Assembly: GCA_013792075.1 (NCBI GenBank)
Contig: VMSR01000152.1
Span: 1 to 44,684, forward strand
Reading direction: 5' to 3'
Source: Desulfobacula sp.
GTDB lineage: Bacteria; Desulfobacterota; Desulfobacteria; Desulfobacterales; Desulfobacteraceae
Length of the DNA: 44,684 bases
Below the pieces are notes generated by a model. It was given only the letters and a program-made list of their open reading frames with translations. It ran no database searches and had not been told where the DNA came from. Positions 24,411-32,837 of the stretch are shown here, piece by piece (position 1 is the first letter of the stretch; every line of letters begins with the position of its first letter). Position numbers and translations under genes: made by a program.

Positions 24411-24893
24411 ATGGGAAAAGCTGAAAAATTTTTGTCCGGAGCAGGTGGGGCATCTGTTCTTATGGCCGTATTCATTGTGTTCTTTTCCTTAACCGGGTGT
24501 GTGGCCACATCGGGAAAGCTCCAGTCCAACCGCGCACTTTTAGACCAGTACAAAAACACGGCCTTGTCCAGGGGCTATAATTATTACTATTGCGGCCGTT
24601 CCACCATTCCCTATGCCGTTGTCGGTATTGACACGGCCTATGGATTTGAAGACAGGCTTTGGTTTAAAATCGTGTCCGAAGAAGAGGTCTATCAAAAGAT
24701 TGGTAACCTGAGCGACCTCCATATGAATAGCGGTCCTTTATCCGGTTCCGATATCCTGGACGGGCAGGGGAAAAAAGTCGGCGTCTGGTTTTCACGCTAC
24801 GCCAGCACCCCGGTCCGGGTGGATCAGGAAACCCGAATGGTGGCGGTGTTCAACCCCTATGACCCCAATGAAAATTCTCTGGGGGAACGCTAG
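24411..24893 (+). CDS. Putative lipoprotein of unknown function
   Basis: A 160-residue protein. GGGAGG at 24401-24406 places the start at 24411. The N-terminal hydrophobic stretch ends in a lipobox, SLTGC, with the acylated cysteine at about residue 30. The mature part includes a YNYYYCGRSTIPYAVVGID segment and a Tyr/Asp-rich middle, and ends VFNPYDPNENSLGE. No known domain is recognised. It lies 19 bp after apt on the same strand and may be cotranscribed, but a functional link to purine salvage is not apparent. Confidence 0.75.
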   Translation: MGKAEKFLSGAGGASVLMAVFIVFFSLTGCVATSGKLQSNRALLDQYKNTALSRGYNYYYCGRSTIPYAVVGIDTAYGFEDRLWFKIVSEEEVYQKIGNLSDLHMNSGPLSGSDILDGQGKKVGVWFSRYASTPVRVDQETRMVAVFNPYDPNENSLGER

Positions 24894-25022
24894 GGGCCCT
24901 TTCCATGGGGATGGATTATAATCTTTTCTTGAACCCCGGCCAGGAATACGATATGTTGGGAAGAATGAATCCTGATAAATGGTCGGGATTTTTTTTAAAA
25001 TTTAAATAACGGAGACAAACCC

Positions 25023-25385
25023 ATGGGTGATAACGGCGGAACGCCAAACAACCTTGATTTTCAAGTCGACAAAAAAAACCTCTATCGGGAAGAATCGGTC
25101 ACAGATCTTAAAATTGCCACCATCCGGCAATTGATACCGGTGAACATTGACGGAACCAGTGACACCAGCCGGGAAGTAATTTTTCTGGGAAATACCCAGC
25201 TTGGCACCCCCCAGGGCCCCATCCCCTTGCAGGCAAAATTGGAAGCCAACACCCTTGAACAGGCCATGGACCTTTTCCCACAGGCCATGGAATTGGAAAC
25301 CAAAAAGGTGATCGAGAATTTTAAGCGCATGGAAGCACAGCAGAAAAAACAAAAATCCAATCTTATCATCCCGGGAATGAATTAA
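25023..25385 (+). CDS. Small cytoplasmic protein of unknown function
   Basis: A 120-residue hydrophilic protein with no signal peptide or membrane segment. GGAGAC precedes the ATG. The middle (IATIRQLIPVNIDGTSD, then REVIFLGNTQLGTPQGPIPL) looks like a compact beta-rich fold, and the C terminus is a charged helix ending NLIIPGMN. The order of secondary structure suggests a real, conserved gene, and a rho-independent terminator follows 31 bp downstream, but I do not recognise the family. Confidence 0.7.
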   Translation: MGDNGGTPNNLDFQVDKKNLYREESVTDLKIATIRQLIPVNIDGTSDTSREVIFLGNTQLGTPQGPIPLQAKLEANTLEQAMDLFPQAMELETKKVIENFKRMEAQQKKQKSNLIIPGMN

Positions 25386-25416
25386 CCCAAAGGGGTGCTA
25401 TTTTTTTCCTTTCTTT

Positions 25417-25464
25417 CCCGGATCAGTTCATGGCTTGCCATTAACGGATCCGGGATTTTTGTTT
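25417..25464 (+). terminator. Rho-independent terminator
   Basis: CCCGGATC (25417-25424) pairs with GATCCGGG (25447-25454), with an inner ATGGC/GCCAT stem, followed by ATTTTTGTTT. It ends transcription of the small unknown gene at 25023-25385 and faces the convergent topB. Confidence 0.8.
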
Positions 25465-27946
25465 AACGGGAACATGGAACCCGGGAAATAACCTCTGCCG
25501 GAATATTTGTTTCCGCCAGCATTTCAATGATAAAATTTTTGGGGGCGTCCCCTGTGGGGGAGGTGTGAACCATTTGTAATTTTGCTTTGAATTTATTCCC
25601 CTTTGGATCTTTGAATACATAGGATCTTGTGGCCTTGCCTTCCAGAAGGGTTGCAATATTGTTCTGGGTCAGTTTTTTGCCTGAAATCTCTTTCCAGATT
25701 ACAAAAAGGCAATTGCCATCATCGGGCCGCCAATTGGCGCATCCAAATCCCTTTTTCCCCTCGATTATTTTCCCGCCGCAAACCGGGCATACCGATTCTG
25801 AAGGAGCCTGTGGTTTTATTTGGGGTTCTGGCTTTTCAAAGTCCAGGGAAACCTGCCACTCCCCTTTGTTTTGCTGGATGACCAGGGAGGCTGGAAATCT
25901 TTTTTTATTTTTTGAAATAAAGCCTTTAAAAGGTCCGGATTTTTTGTATTTCAGCAGATTGGTGGCCATCCGGAAGGAGAGGTGCTTGCCGGCTATTTTT
26001 TTCCAGATGACGAACGAACAGTTTTTGTTGGTACAGGCATATGCCTTTCGGGTTTCCTGAACCTCCTGGCTGCAGGCAGGGCAATGGCCAAGAAAAATTG
26101 GGTCTTGGCTCTCTTGTTTAAAGGTTTTTAATTCAAAGGGGGCCTCTTTCAGTTCAGCCACGGCAGCGGTCACAAAGCGTTTAATATTGACCAGAAATCC
26201 TTTGTCTGTATCCTCTCCAAGGGAAATCCGGTTCAGGTCCATTTCCCACCGGGCCGTCTCCTCAGGCGAGGTGAGCACAGAAGAAACCGGGCATTTTCTG
26301 AGCGCCGCAACAAGGTAGGAGCCCTTGTCCGTTGCCAGCAGCTTTCTTCCGGAACGGACAATATAGTTTCGGGTGATCAGGGTTTCAATGATCTGGGCCC
26401 GTGTCGACTGGGTGCCGATGCCGATATCCCCCCGGAAGAATTTTTTGATGTTTTCCTGGGACACATACCGGCCCGGGTTTGTCATATCTTTTAACAGCAG
26501 AGAATCTGTATAGTCCGGCGGGGGCTGGGTCTTTTTTTCTTCCAGATGAACTTTTTTTGCCATGGCGGCATCCCCCTGGGCCAGGGGCGGGATTATTTCT
26601 TCCGTCTCTTTATCGGGCTGGTTTTCCGGGTACACCTGTCGCCATCCTTCAACCAGGATGACTTTTCCCCGGGTTTGGAAGGTTTGTTCGGCAAATAGAG
26701 TGACAACCCGGGTACTTTCAAACTGGCAGTCCTGGTGGAAGGCAGCGGCAAATCGCCTTATCACCAGATCAAATATCTTTGATTCGTCCATTGATGCATT
26801 TGCAGGCAGGGGTTTAAAGGGAATCAGGGCATGGTGGTCGGTAAGTTTTGCGTCATTAAAGACCCGGTTGTTGGAAAGGGACACCTGCCCGGGCTGGACC
26901 CCTGTAAAAATTTTTGGATAGGCAGGAGAAAGTTTTTGGAGGATGGCCCGGACCAGGTCCAGATTCTGGGTGCCCAATACCCGGGAATCGGTTCTGGGAT
27001 AGGAGAGGCATTTTTTGTCCTGATACAGGACCTGTGCCAGGTTTAAGGTTTTTTTTGCCGGAAATCCAAATTTTTTATTGGCCTCCTGCTGGAGGTCTGT
27101 CAGAGAAAAAAGATAGGGAGGCATCTCTTTTTTCTTCTCGCGCGTCAGCGATTGAACCATTCCCGGCAATGGGTGATTTTTTAGTTCCTGGTAAAGGGAA
27201 AAGGCGGTTTTTGCCTGGGTCAGCCGGGTTTCCTTATCTTTAAACCAAATTCCTGTCCAATTGCCCTTGTCTCCTGTGAACAGAATGCTCAGGGTCCAAT
27301 AGGTCTGTGGCACAAACAGGTCCCTTTCCTGTTTGCGATCCGTGAGGAGCGCCAAAACCGCAGTTTGAACGCGGCCCACGGAAAAGAGATCTTTTAACCG
27401 GATTGTAAGCACCCGGGTACAATTCATGCCGATGAGCCAATCGGCTGTCTGCCGGTAATACCCCGCCCGCCAGAGCCGGTCATAATCGCCGATGGGCCTC
27501 AGGGTTTCCATTGTATTTCTGACCACCTCCGGTACCAGGGCCTGGCTTGTCCAAAAGCGCAGAATTCTTGATTTGTCTAAAAAACCGCATTTGAGAAGAA
27601 TGGTCCTGGCAATGACTTCGCCTTCTCTGCCTGCGTCTGTTGCGATGATAACACGGCCAAAATTTCTTTCGGTCAATAATTTTTTAATGACTTTAAACTG
27701 CCCGTAGGTTTGTTTAATGGGTTTGTATTGAAAGGGTTCGGGTATCAGGGGCAGGGTATCCAAGGCCCATTTTTTTAAACCAGGATCATACTCATCCGGT
27801 TCGCACAAGGCCACCAGATGCCCCACAGCCCAGGTGATGACAAAGTTGTTCCCTTCAAAGCATCCCGCAGCCTTTTTTTTCACTCCCAGGGCTTTGGCAA
27901 AATCAGATGCCACGGAAAATTTTTCAGTTAAAATCAAGTCAATCAT
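25463..27946 (-). CDS. topB: DNA topoisomerase III (type IA)
   Basis: An 827-residue type IA topoisomerase. The Toprim domain starts at residue 3 (LILTEKF) and contains the metal-binding IIATDAGREGE (100-110). TIRLKDLFSVGRVQT lies at about 181-195, and the catalytic tyrosine is Y316 in LSYPRTDSR. The C-terminal part carries two zinc-finger-like repeats with cysteine groups (CPACSQ...CTNKNC and CPVCGG...CANW...C). The enzyme decatenates and relaxes negatively supercoiled DNA, passing single strands through a transient break. It is encoded alone, convergent with an unknown gene. Confidence 0.93.
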   Translation of the reverse strand: MIDLILTEKFSVASDFAKALGVKKKAAGCFEGNNFVITWAVGHLVALCEPDEYDPGLKKWALDTLPLIPEPFQYKPIKQTYGQFKVIKKLLTERNFGRVIIATDAGREGEVIARTILLKCGFLDKSRILRFWTSQALVPEVVRNTMETLRPIGDYDRLWRAGYYRQTADWLIGMNCTRVLTIRLKDLFSVGRVQTAVLALLTDRKQERDLFVPQTYWTLSILFTGDKGNWTGIWFKDKETRLTQAKTAFSLYQELKNHPLPGMVQSLTREKKKEMPPYLFSLTDLQQEANKKFGFPAKKTLNLAQVLYQDKKCLSYPRTDSRVLGTQNLDLVRAILQKLSPAYPKIFTGVQPGQVSLSNNRVFNDAKLTDHHALIPFKPLPANASMDESKIFDLVIRRFAAAFHQDCQFESTRVVTLFAEQTFQTRGKVILVEGWRQVYPENQPDKETEEIIPPLAQGDAAMAKKVHLEEKKTQPPPDYTDSLLLKDMTNPGRYVSQENIKKFFRGDIGIGTQSTRAQIIETLITRNYIVRSGRKLLATDKGSYLVAALRKCPVSSVLTSPEETARWEMDLNRISLGEDTDKGFLVNIKRFVTAAVAELKEAPFELKTFKQESQDPIFLGHCPACSQEVQETRKAYACTNKNCSFVIWKKIAGKHLSFRMATNLLKYKKSGPFKGFISKNKKRFPASLVIQQNKGEWQVSLDFEKPEPQIKPQAPSESVCPVCGGKIIEGKKGFGCANWRPDDGNCLFVIWKEISGKKLTQNNIATLLEGKATRSYVFKDPKGNKFKAKLQMVHTSPTGDAPKNFIIEMLAETNIPAEVISRVPCSR

Positions 27947-28199
27947 GGCATATTTTTTATCTTAATTTGCGGATTTATGCCACTCTTTTACACTTTTTTT
28001 CAAACATTAGGATAAGGTCTAAACAATCGTTCTGCCGGAACTTTTCCTTGACCTTATCTGCCAATCCGAATAGATGTGGGGGATAATTTTGGTTCACTAT
28101 TTTTTCTAAGGGTTGAGATTTTTGTATGTTAAATGCAGAACGAATGACTGCTGGGGGTATTTTCCGGGGCATGAACTACAAACAAAGGGGTGAGCGGCC

Positions 28200-29303
28200 A
28201 TGAGCCCTGACAAAGAACACCTGATGGCATTGCTGGCCCAGATAGCCCCCAACCGCTATGTCCAGGCCGTGCTGATTGTTTTCTTGTTTTTGGGTCTGGC
28301 AAAGGTTCTGGACCTTGTTCTCACCCGGGTTGTCAAAAAATGGATCGCCAAGACACGCCTTAAAGTGGATGACCAGGTCCTTGAGATCCTTCACCGGCCT
28401 GTTTTTTTAAGCATTATCCTCTTTGGCCTGGCCCTTGCCACTGAAAGACTGGGGTTCCCCGGGACCATCGGCTTTGTAACTCTGGGGGGGCTGAAAACCA
28501 TTGCCATCTTTTATTGGGCACTGGCTTTCACACGGTTTCTCAAGCTGCTGCTCCGCCTGGTGAGCCGTGACGAAAGCTGGTTCAACCTGATCCAGGATCG
28601 CACCCTTCCTTTGTTCAACAACCTTTTGATTCTCCTGGTCACCGGCCTGTCCATTTATATCGGGTTTCTGGTCTGGGATATTGATTTGACGGCCTGGGTC
28701 GCATCCGCAGGGATATTGGGTCTTGCCATCTCTTTTGCTGCAAAAGACACCCTTGCCAATCTGTTTTCCGGCGTGTTTATCATGGCCGATTCCCCCTATA
28801 AACTCGGGGATTTTATTTTGCTGGATTCAGGTGAACGGGGGCACGTGACCAACATCGGTATCCGCAGCACCCGTATTCTGACCCGGGATGATGTGGAAAT
28901 TACCATACCCAATTCTATCATGGGAAATACCAAGATTACCAATGAAGCCGGCGGCCGCCATGAAAAATTCCGTATCCGCGTAAAGGTGGGTGTGGCCTAT
29001 GGTTCCGACCTTGACAAGGTGCACCATGTTCTGCTGGATGTGGCAAACAAATCACCTGAGGTCTGCAAGACGCCCGAACCCCGGGTCCGGTTCCGGGCCT
29101 TTGGCGACTCGAGCCTGGACCATGAATTGTTATGCTGGGTCGAAAAACCCGTATACAGGGGCCGTGTGCTGCACATGCTCAACACAGACGTCTACAAGCG
29201 ATTTGCCCGGGAAGGCATTGAGATTCCTTTTCCCCAGCAGGACATCCATGTCCGGTCCGTGTCTGCTGACACCCAAACAAGTGTGTCAGAGAAAAATTTC
29301 TGA
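28200..29303 (+). CDS. MscS-family mechanosensitive channel
   Basis: A 367-residue membrane protein. Hydrophobic helices at about 20-40, 65-85, 95-115 and 135-155 precede the pore helix segment (WVASAGILGLAISFAAKDTLAN, residues about 163-184) and the cytoplasmic beta domain (GDFILLDSGERGHVTNIGIRS). This is the MscS arrangement. The channel should open under membrane tension and release solutes. A second MscS-type gene lies 1.3 kb downstream. AGGGG precedes the ATG at 28200. Confidence 0.9.
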   Translation: MSPDKEHLMALLAQIAPNRYVQAVLIVFLFLGLAKVLDLVLTRVVKKWIAKTRLKVDDQVLEILHRPVFLSIILFGLALATERLGFPGTIGFVTLGGLKTIAIFYWALAFTRFLKLLLRLVSRDESWFNLIQDRTLPLFNNLLILLVTGLSIYIGFLVWDIDLTAWVASAGILGLAISFAAKDTLANLFSGVFIMADSPYKLGDFILLDSGERGHVTNIGIRSTRILTRDDVEITIPNSIMGNTKITNEAGGRHEKFRIRVKVGVAYGSDLDKVHHVLLDVANKSPEVCKTPEPRVRFRAFGDSSLDHELLCWVEKPVYRGRVLHMLNTDVYKRFAREGIEIPFPQQDIHVRSVSADTQTSVSEKNF

Positions 29304-29314
29304 ACCCGGGCTTT

Positions 29315-29363
29315 TAAAAAAAAAGACCCCTGTTCAAGGACAGTGCAGTCCAAACAGGGGTCT
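29315..29363 (-). terminator. Rho-independent terminator for the minus-strand gene
   Basis: AGACCCCTGTT (29324-29334) and AACAGGGGTCT (29353-29363) form an 11-bp stem. Read on the minus strand it is followed by a run of U from the A tract at 29315-29324, so it ends the gene at 29382-29873. On the plus strand it may also limit read-through from the MscS gene. Confidence 0.85.
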
Positions 29364-29381
29364 ATAAAATTAAAAAAATGA

Positions 29382-29873
29382 TCAGAATGGAAGGCCCAGG
29401 GCGCCCGGACCTACTTTCCACTCCCCGTCCTCATTAACCACAACAAGGGTGTCTTGAAAGGAATGTTCTTCAAGCAAGCCAAAAACATATCCCACAATTC
29501 GATACAAGGGGTTGATATTGCGGATGGCAATGGCGTCAAACTGAATGGTTGCCGACGAATCATCCATGGACAATACCCTGGTTTTCATAAGAATGGGGTG
29601 CATCTGCAGGTAGCTTGTTTGATACCCCCGGTTGTAGGCGTCAAGGGCCTGCAGCCGAAGATATAATTCCACCATATCCACGTCGTTTTCATTTGTCTTG
29701 GCATCGTGACTGAGATATGTTGCCATTGCAGGATCGAGCATAAAATAGGCCTTGGCAAAGTCTTCTACCACTTTTGTGGGGGAATTGCCTTCGGCCCATG
29801 CAAAGGACGCATGGATGCCCAATCCGATAATCAGGGCTGCCACCAGGGGAATCAGTCTGCGGCTTTTTTTCAT
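29382..29873 (-). CDS. Exported NTF2-like protein of unknown function
   Basis: A 163-residue protein with a signal peptide (MKKSRRLIPLVAALIIGLGI, cleavage near FAWA-EG). The mature part begins PTKVVEDFAKAYFMLDP and ends FQDTLVVVNEDGEWKVGPGA, the helix-plus-curved-sheet pattern of NTF2-like/DUF4878-type proteins. Such domains often bind small ligands or act as scaffolds; no catalytic residues are evident. It is monocistronic with a strong terminator. Confidence 0.75.
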   Translation of the reverse strand: MKKSRRLIPLVAALIIGLGIHASFAWAEGNSPTKVVEDFAKAYFMLDPAMATYLSHDAKTNENDVDMVELYLRLQALDAYNRGYQTSYLQMHPILMKTRVLSMDDSSATIQFDAIAIRNINPLYRIVGYVFGLLEEHSFQDTLVVVNEDGEWKVGPGALGLPF

Positions 29874-30620
29874 TCGTTGGTTCTCCTTGATTTAATGTGT
29901 GTATTATTATTGTCACCCAATACGGCAACTATTATAACAAAATCAAAAATAACAAAATTAAATATAGCTTCCAGAATTCTAATAGCAAATACCAGATTAA
30001 TATACAATGGTTTGTCGGAAGTGTTCAATGGCACAACTTTACCCGGTACCGCCCAAAAGGCTCTTCATATACTTTGTGCCTGTTTTAAAAGTCAATGTAT
30101 TTGGAAAATTAAAGCCGGTAACCGGGTATTCATGCTGCCCGCAAATTTTGTATCTTTTTATGGTTTCGTCACAAATAATCGTTAATAAATTTCCCTTTGC
30201 CGGGCATACCACAACCCGTTTTGTGAATCATGGGCTGAAAAGGGATGTGTTTTGAAAATTGGCTTAACAGAAATAATTCTTGAATAAACGTATCCGTTAT
30301 GTAAAGGCTTCCTTAGCAGAAATCGTTCAATTATTGCATTTACAAAGGCTTTTTAGGGTTTCAACAGGATATCAAATTTTGATACTGTTCAGATCCGGGC
30401 CTTATCCAGCTATGATTTTTTTTGTTTTGCTTCATATTTTTTGTCAAATCATAAAAAAATGAAGATTACACGGAACCCCACATTTACTTGTTGGGCGCTG
30501 TCATGCGATGGCAGTGTTGAAGTAGAATTCAAGACTAATCGAAAGGGGTATTATGTTTGGCTTACCAAATTTGTCCATATTTTTGTTGGCAGCCTTGATA
30601 CCTTTAAAAAAGAGGATAAC
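29874..30620. other. AT-rich intergenic region
   Basis: About 750 bases with no gene I can support. The open frames here lack ribosome-binding sites and resemble no protein I know. The base composition is clearly more AT-rich than the flanking genes. It should hold the divergent promoters of the NTF2-like gene and the YbdG-like gene. AGAGGA at 30611-30616 serves the latter. Confidence 0.6.
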
Positions 30621-31895
30621 ATGAACCCACCCGATTTTATTCAATCCTGGTTTACTTCTATGAAAATCAGCCCCTCATGGGGAATGATCATTACCACGGC
30701 AATTGTTTCATTGGTTGTTCTTTTGATCAGTTTTGTTGCATTTTATATTGTCCGGCGTATTGTGCGCACCCTTGTGGCCCGGTTTATTGACCGGACCACT
30801 TACACGTTAGACAACATCCTCATTGAAAAAAAACTGTTGAGTCGACTCACCCTGCTGGTTCCTGTGCTGGTGGTTCAATTTTTTATGCCCATGATTTTTG
30901 TGGAATATCCCCATATCGAAGCGTTTGTCGGAAGGGTGGTCAATCTCTGTTTTATTGTTGTCGTTGTTCTGGTCCTTGATGTCCTGATTACTATTTTCCA
31001 CAGCTTCTACCAGACCCTGAAAATGGCAAGGGAAATTCCTTTGACCGGGCTTTTCCAGGTGGTCAAGATTGTGCTTTATTTTGTGGGTATTATTTTTGTA
31101 GTATCTGTAATTTTTAATCAAGCACCGGTTTTTTTGTTCAGCGGCTTAGGCGCCATGACAGCGGTGCTCATGTTGATTTTCAGAGATCCCATTCTGGGAT
31201 TTGTGGCTGGTATTCAGTTGATCACAAACAGGATGCTCAAGCAGGGGGACTGGATTGAGATGCCCAAGTATGGGGCAGACGGTGATGTCATTGACATAAC
31301 ACTGACCACGGTAAAGGTGCGCAACTGGGACAAGACCATCACCACCATCCCTACCTATGCCCTGATCTCCGATTCATTTAAGAACTGGCGGGGGATGCAG
31401 GAATCCGGCGGGCGCCGCATCAAACGGGCCATTAATATTGATATAAATTCCATAAGATTTTGTACGCCTAAAATGCTGGAACGCTTTGTAAAGATTCGAT
31501 ACATTGCCGATTATATGAAACAGAAAAGTCAGGAGCTGAATCAATACAATGCCGGATTGGGAGATGAAGCCCAGGATTCGGCCAATGCCAGGCGTCTGAC
31601 CAATATCGGCACATTTCGTGCGTATGTTGTAGCCTATTTGAAAAATCACCCCATGATCAATATGGATATGACGTTTCTGGTGCGCCAACTGGAGCCGAGT
31701 GAACACGGGTTGCCGCTTGAAATCTATGTATTCTGCAAAGATAAGGCCTGGGCCAATTACGAAGCCACCCAATCGGATATTTTTGACCACATGCTGGCAA
31801 TCCTTCCGGAATTTGATCTGCGGGTGTTTCAGTATCCTTGCGGTGGGGATCTTTGGAAAACCGGAGGTTCAGCAGCAGGTAACACAGAAAGCTGA
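30621..31895 (+). CDS. ybdG: YbdG-like mechanosensitive channel
   Basis: A 424-residue protein very similar in layout to E. coli YbdG (MscM activity). N-terminal membrane helices precede the conserved pore and beta domain, with FSGLGAMTAVLMLIFRDPIL, GDWIEMPKYGADGDVIDI, TVKVRNWDKTITTIPTYAL and SDSFKNWRGMQESGGRRIKR. AGAGGA just before 30621 fixes the start; a longer in-frame reading from 30441 has no support. The channel releases solutes on osmotic down-shock. The YbdG group is distinct from the MscS paralogue at 28200. Confidence 0.9.
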   Translation: MNPPDFIQSWFTSMKISPSWGMIITTAIVSLVVLLISFVAFYIVRRIVRTLVARFIDRTTYTLDNILIEKKLLSRLTLLVPVLVVQFFMPMIFVEYPHIEAFVGRVVNLCFIVVVVLVLDVLITIFHSFYQTLKMAREIPLTGLFQVVKIVLYFVGIIFVVSVIFNQAPVFLFSGLGAMTAVLMLIFRDPILGFVAGIQLITNRMLKQGDWIEMPKYGADGDVIDITLTTVKVRNWDKTITTIPTYALISDSFKNWRGMQESGGRRIKRAINIDINSIRFCTPKMLERFVKIRYIADYMKQKSQELNQYNAGLGDEAQDSANARRLTNIGTFRAYVVAYLKNHPMINMDMTFLVRQLEPSEHGLPLEIYVFCKDKAWANYEATQSDIFDHMLAILPEFDLRVFQYPCGGDLWKTGGSAAGNTES

Positions 31896-32037
31896 CTTCT
31901 AAGAATCCAGAAGGTAAGATTAGGGGTCAAGTCCGCTCTTGATTCATAAAGAATTCAGGGGACAGCATACATAATTCCAACAAGTGAAATCCTGACGGAT
32001 AAACCGCAGATTTCAAAGAATTAGAATGGGAAAAAGT
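31896..32037. repeat. Possible REP-like remnant
   Basis: This gap contains AGGGGTCAAGTC and, a little further, AATTCAGGGGACAGCATAC. From memory, similar strings recur around REP-associated transposase loci in Desulfobacterota. No transposase frame is left here. Identification is by recollection of the motif only. Confidence 0.3.
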
Positions 32038-32719
32038 ATGAGCAGCACTCAAGAAACATACATATCAAGTTTTTTTAAACCTTGCAGTGGTGGCTTTCTG
32101 TATTCCAATTCTGGCCTGGTTAAACAAACGCAATCCCGATTATAGCAGTGTGTACATCGTTATTGGTTCTGTCATGTGGGTTGCCATGCTGAAGTCTGGT
32201 GTTCATGCAACATTGACAGGTGTTATCGTTGCAATGTTTATCCCAATGAAGTCAAAAACAAATCCAAAGTATTCTCCACTTAAGAGCATAGAGCATGATT
32301 TGCATTCTGTGGTCGCTTTTTTTGTTCTACCAATCTTTGCTTTTGCAAATGCCGGTATCAGTTTTTCTGGAGTTGGAATGGAACAGGTTCTGCACAGTGT
32401 GCCTTTGGGTATTGCGCTTGGTTTATTTGCAGGGAAGCAATTGGGTATTTTCGGATTTTGTTGGCTTGTTATTAAACTAAAAGTAACCCGCTTACCAAGC
32501 GGTATGTCCTGGAGTTCTTTGTATGGCACTGCAGCCCTTTGTGGCATTGGTTTTACGATGAGTCTATTCATAGGGTCGCTTACTTTTGAAGAGACGGGCA
32601 CCAATCTAATGTTTGATGAGCGGCTTGGTATTATTTTGGGTTCTTTTGCCTCAGGTATTTTCGGTTACATGCTGTTGCGTGCGAGTTTGGGTTCTAACAA
32701 CCACATCAACTCGGACTGA
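32038..32719 (+). pseudogene. nhaA: Na+/H+ antiporter NhaA, internally deleted
   Basis: The ATG at 32038 opens a typical NhaA N terminus (MSSTQETYISSFFK), which then runs into a sequence in another frame. From about 32078 the +1 frame encodes LNLAVVAFCIPILAWLNKRN and continues through KSGVHATLTGVIVAMFIP, FANAGISF and GIGFTMSLFIGSL to the stop at 32719. This is the C-terminal half of NhaA. Roughly 170-180 codons of the middle, including the membrane helices that hold the transport aspartates, are missing and the frame is broken. An intact NhaA has about 390 residues. The GTG at 32087 could start a fragment of about 210 residues, which would not be functional. Confidence 0.8.
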
Positions 32720-32768
32720 TAAATTTTGTTTAGCTCCATTGCCATCCGGGTATGCGGAATCCTCAAAT

Positions 32769-32801
32769 AAGGAGAATCCGATGCAAATACAAAATCTTTA
32801 A
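32769..32801 (+). other. Orphan ribosome-binding site with six-codon frame
   Basis: AAGGAG (32769-32774) is spaced six bases from the ATG at 32781, but the frame MQIQNL stops at 32799-32801. It looks like the head of a gene whose body has been lost. Confidence 0.35.
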
Positions 32802-32837
32802 AGCCAAACAAAAACGCCGACACCCTCCCATGAATGC

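Noticed and set aside
29897-30255. Short plus-strand genes in the AT-rich gap
   Set aside because: No ribosome-binding sites, no similarity to known proteins and overlapping competing frames.
30441-30620. Upstream extension of the YbdG-like protein
   Set aside because: The added residues are not hydrophobic or family-like, and AGAGGA sits directly before the ATG at 30621.
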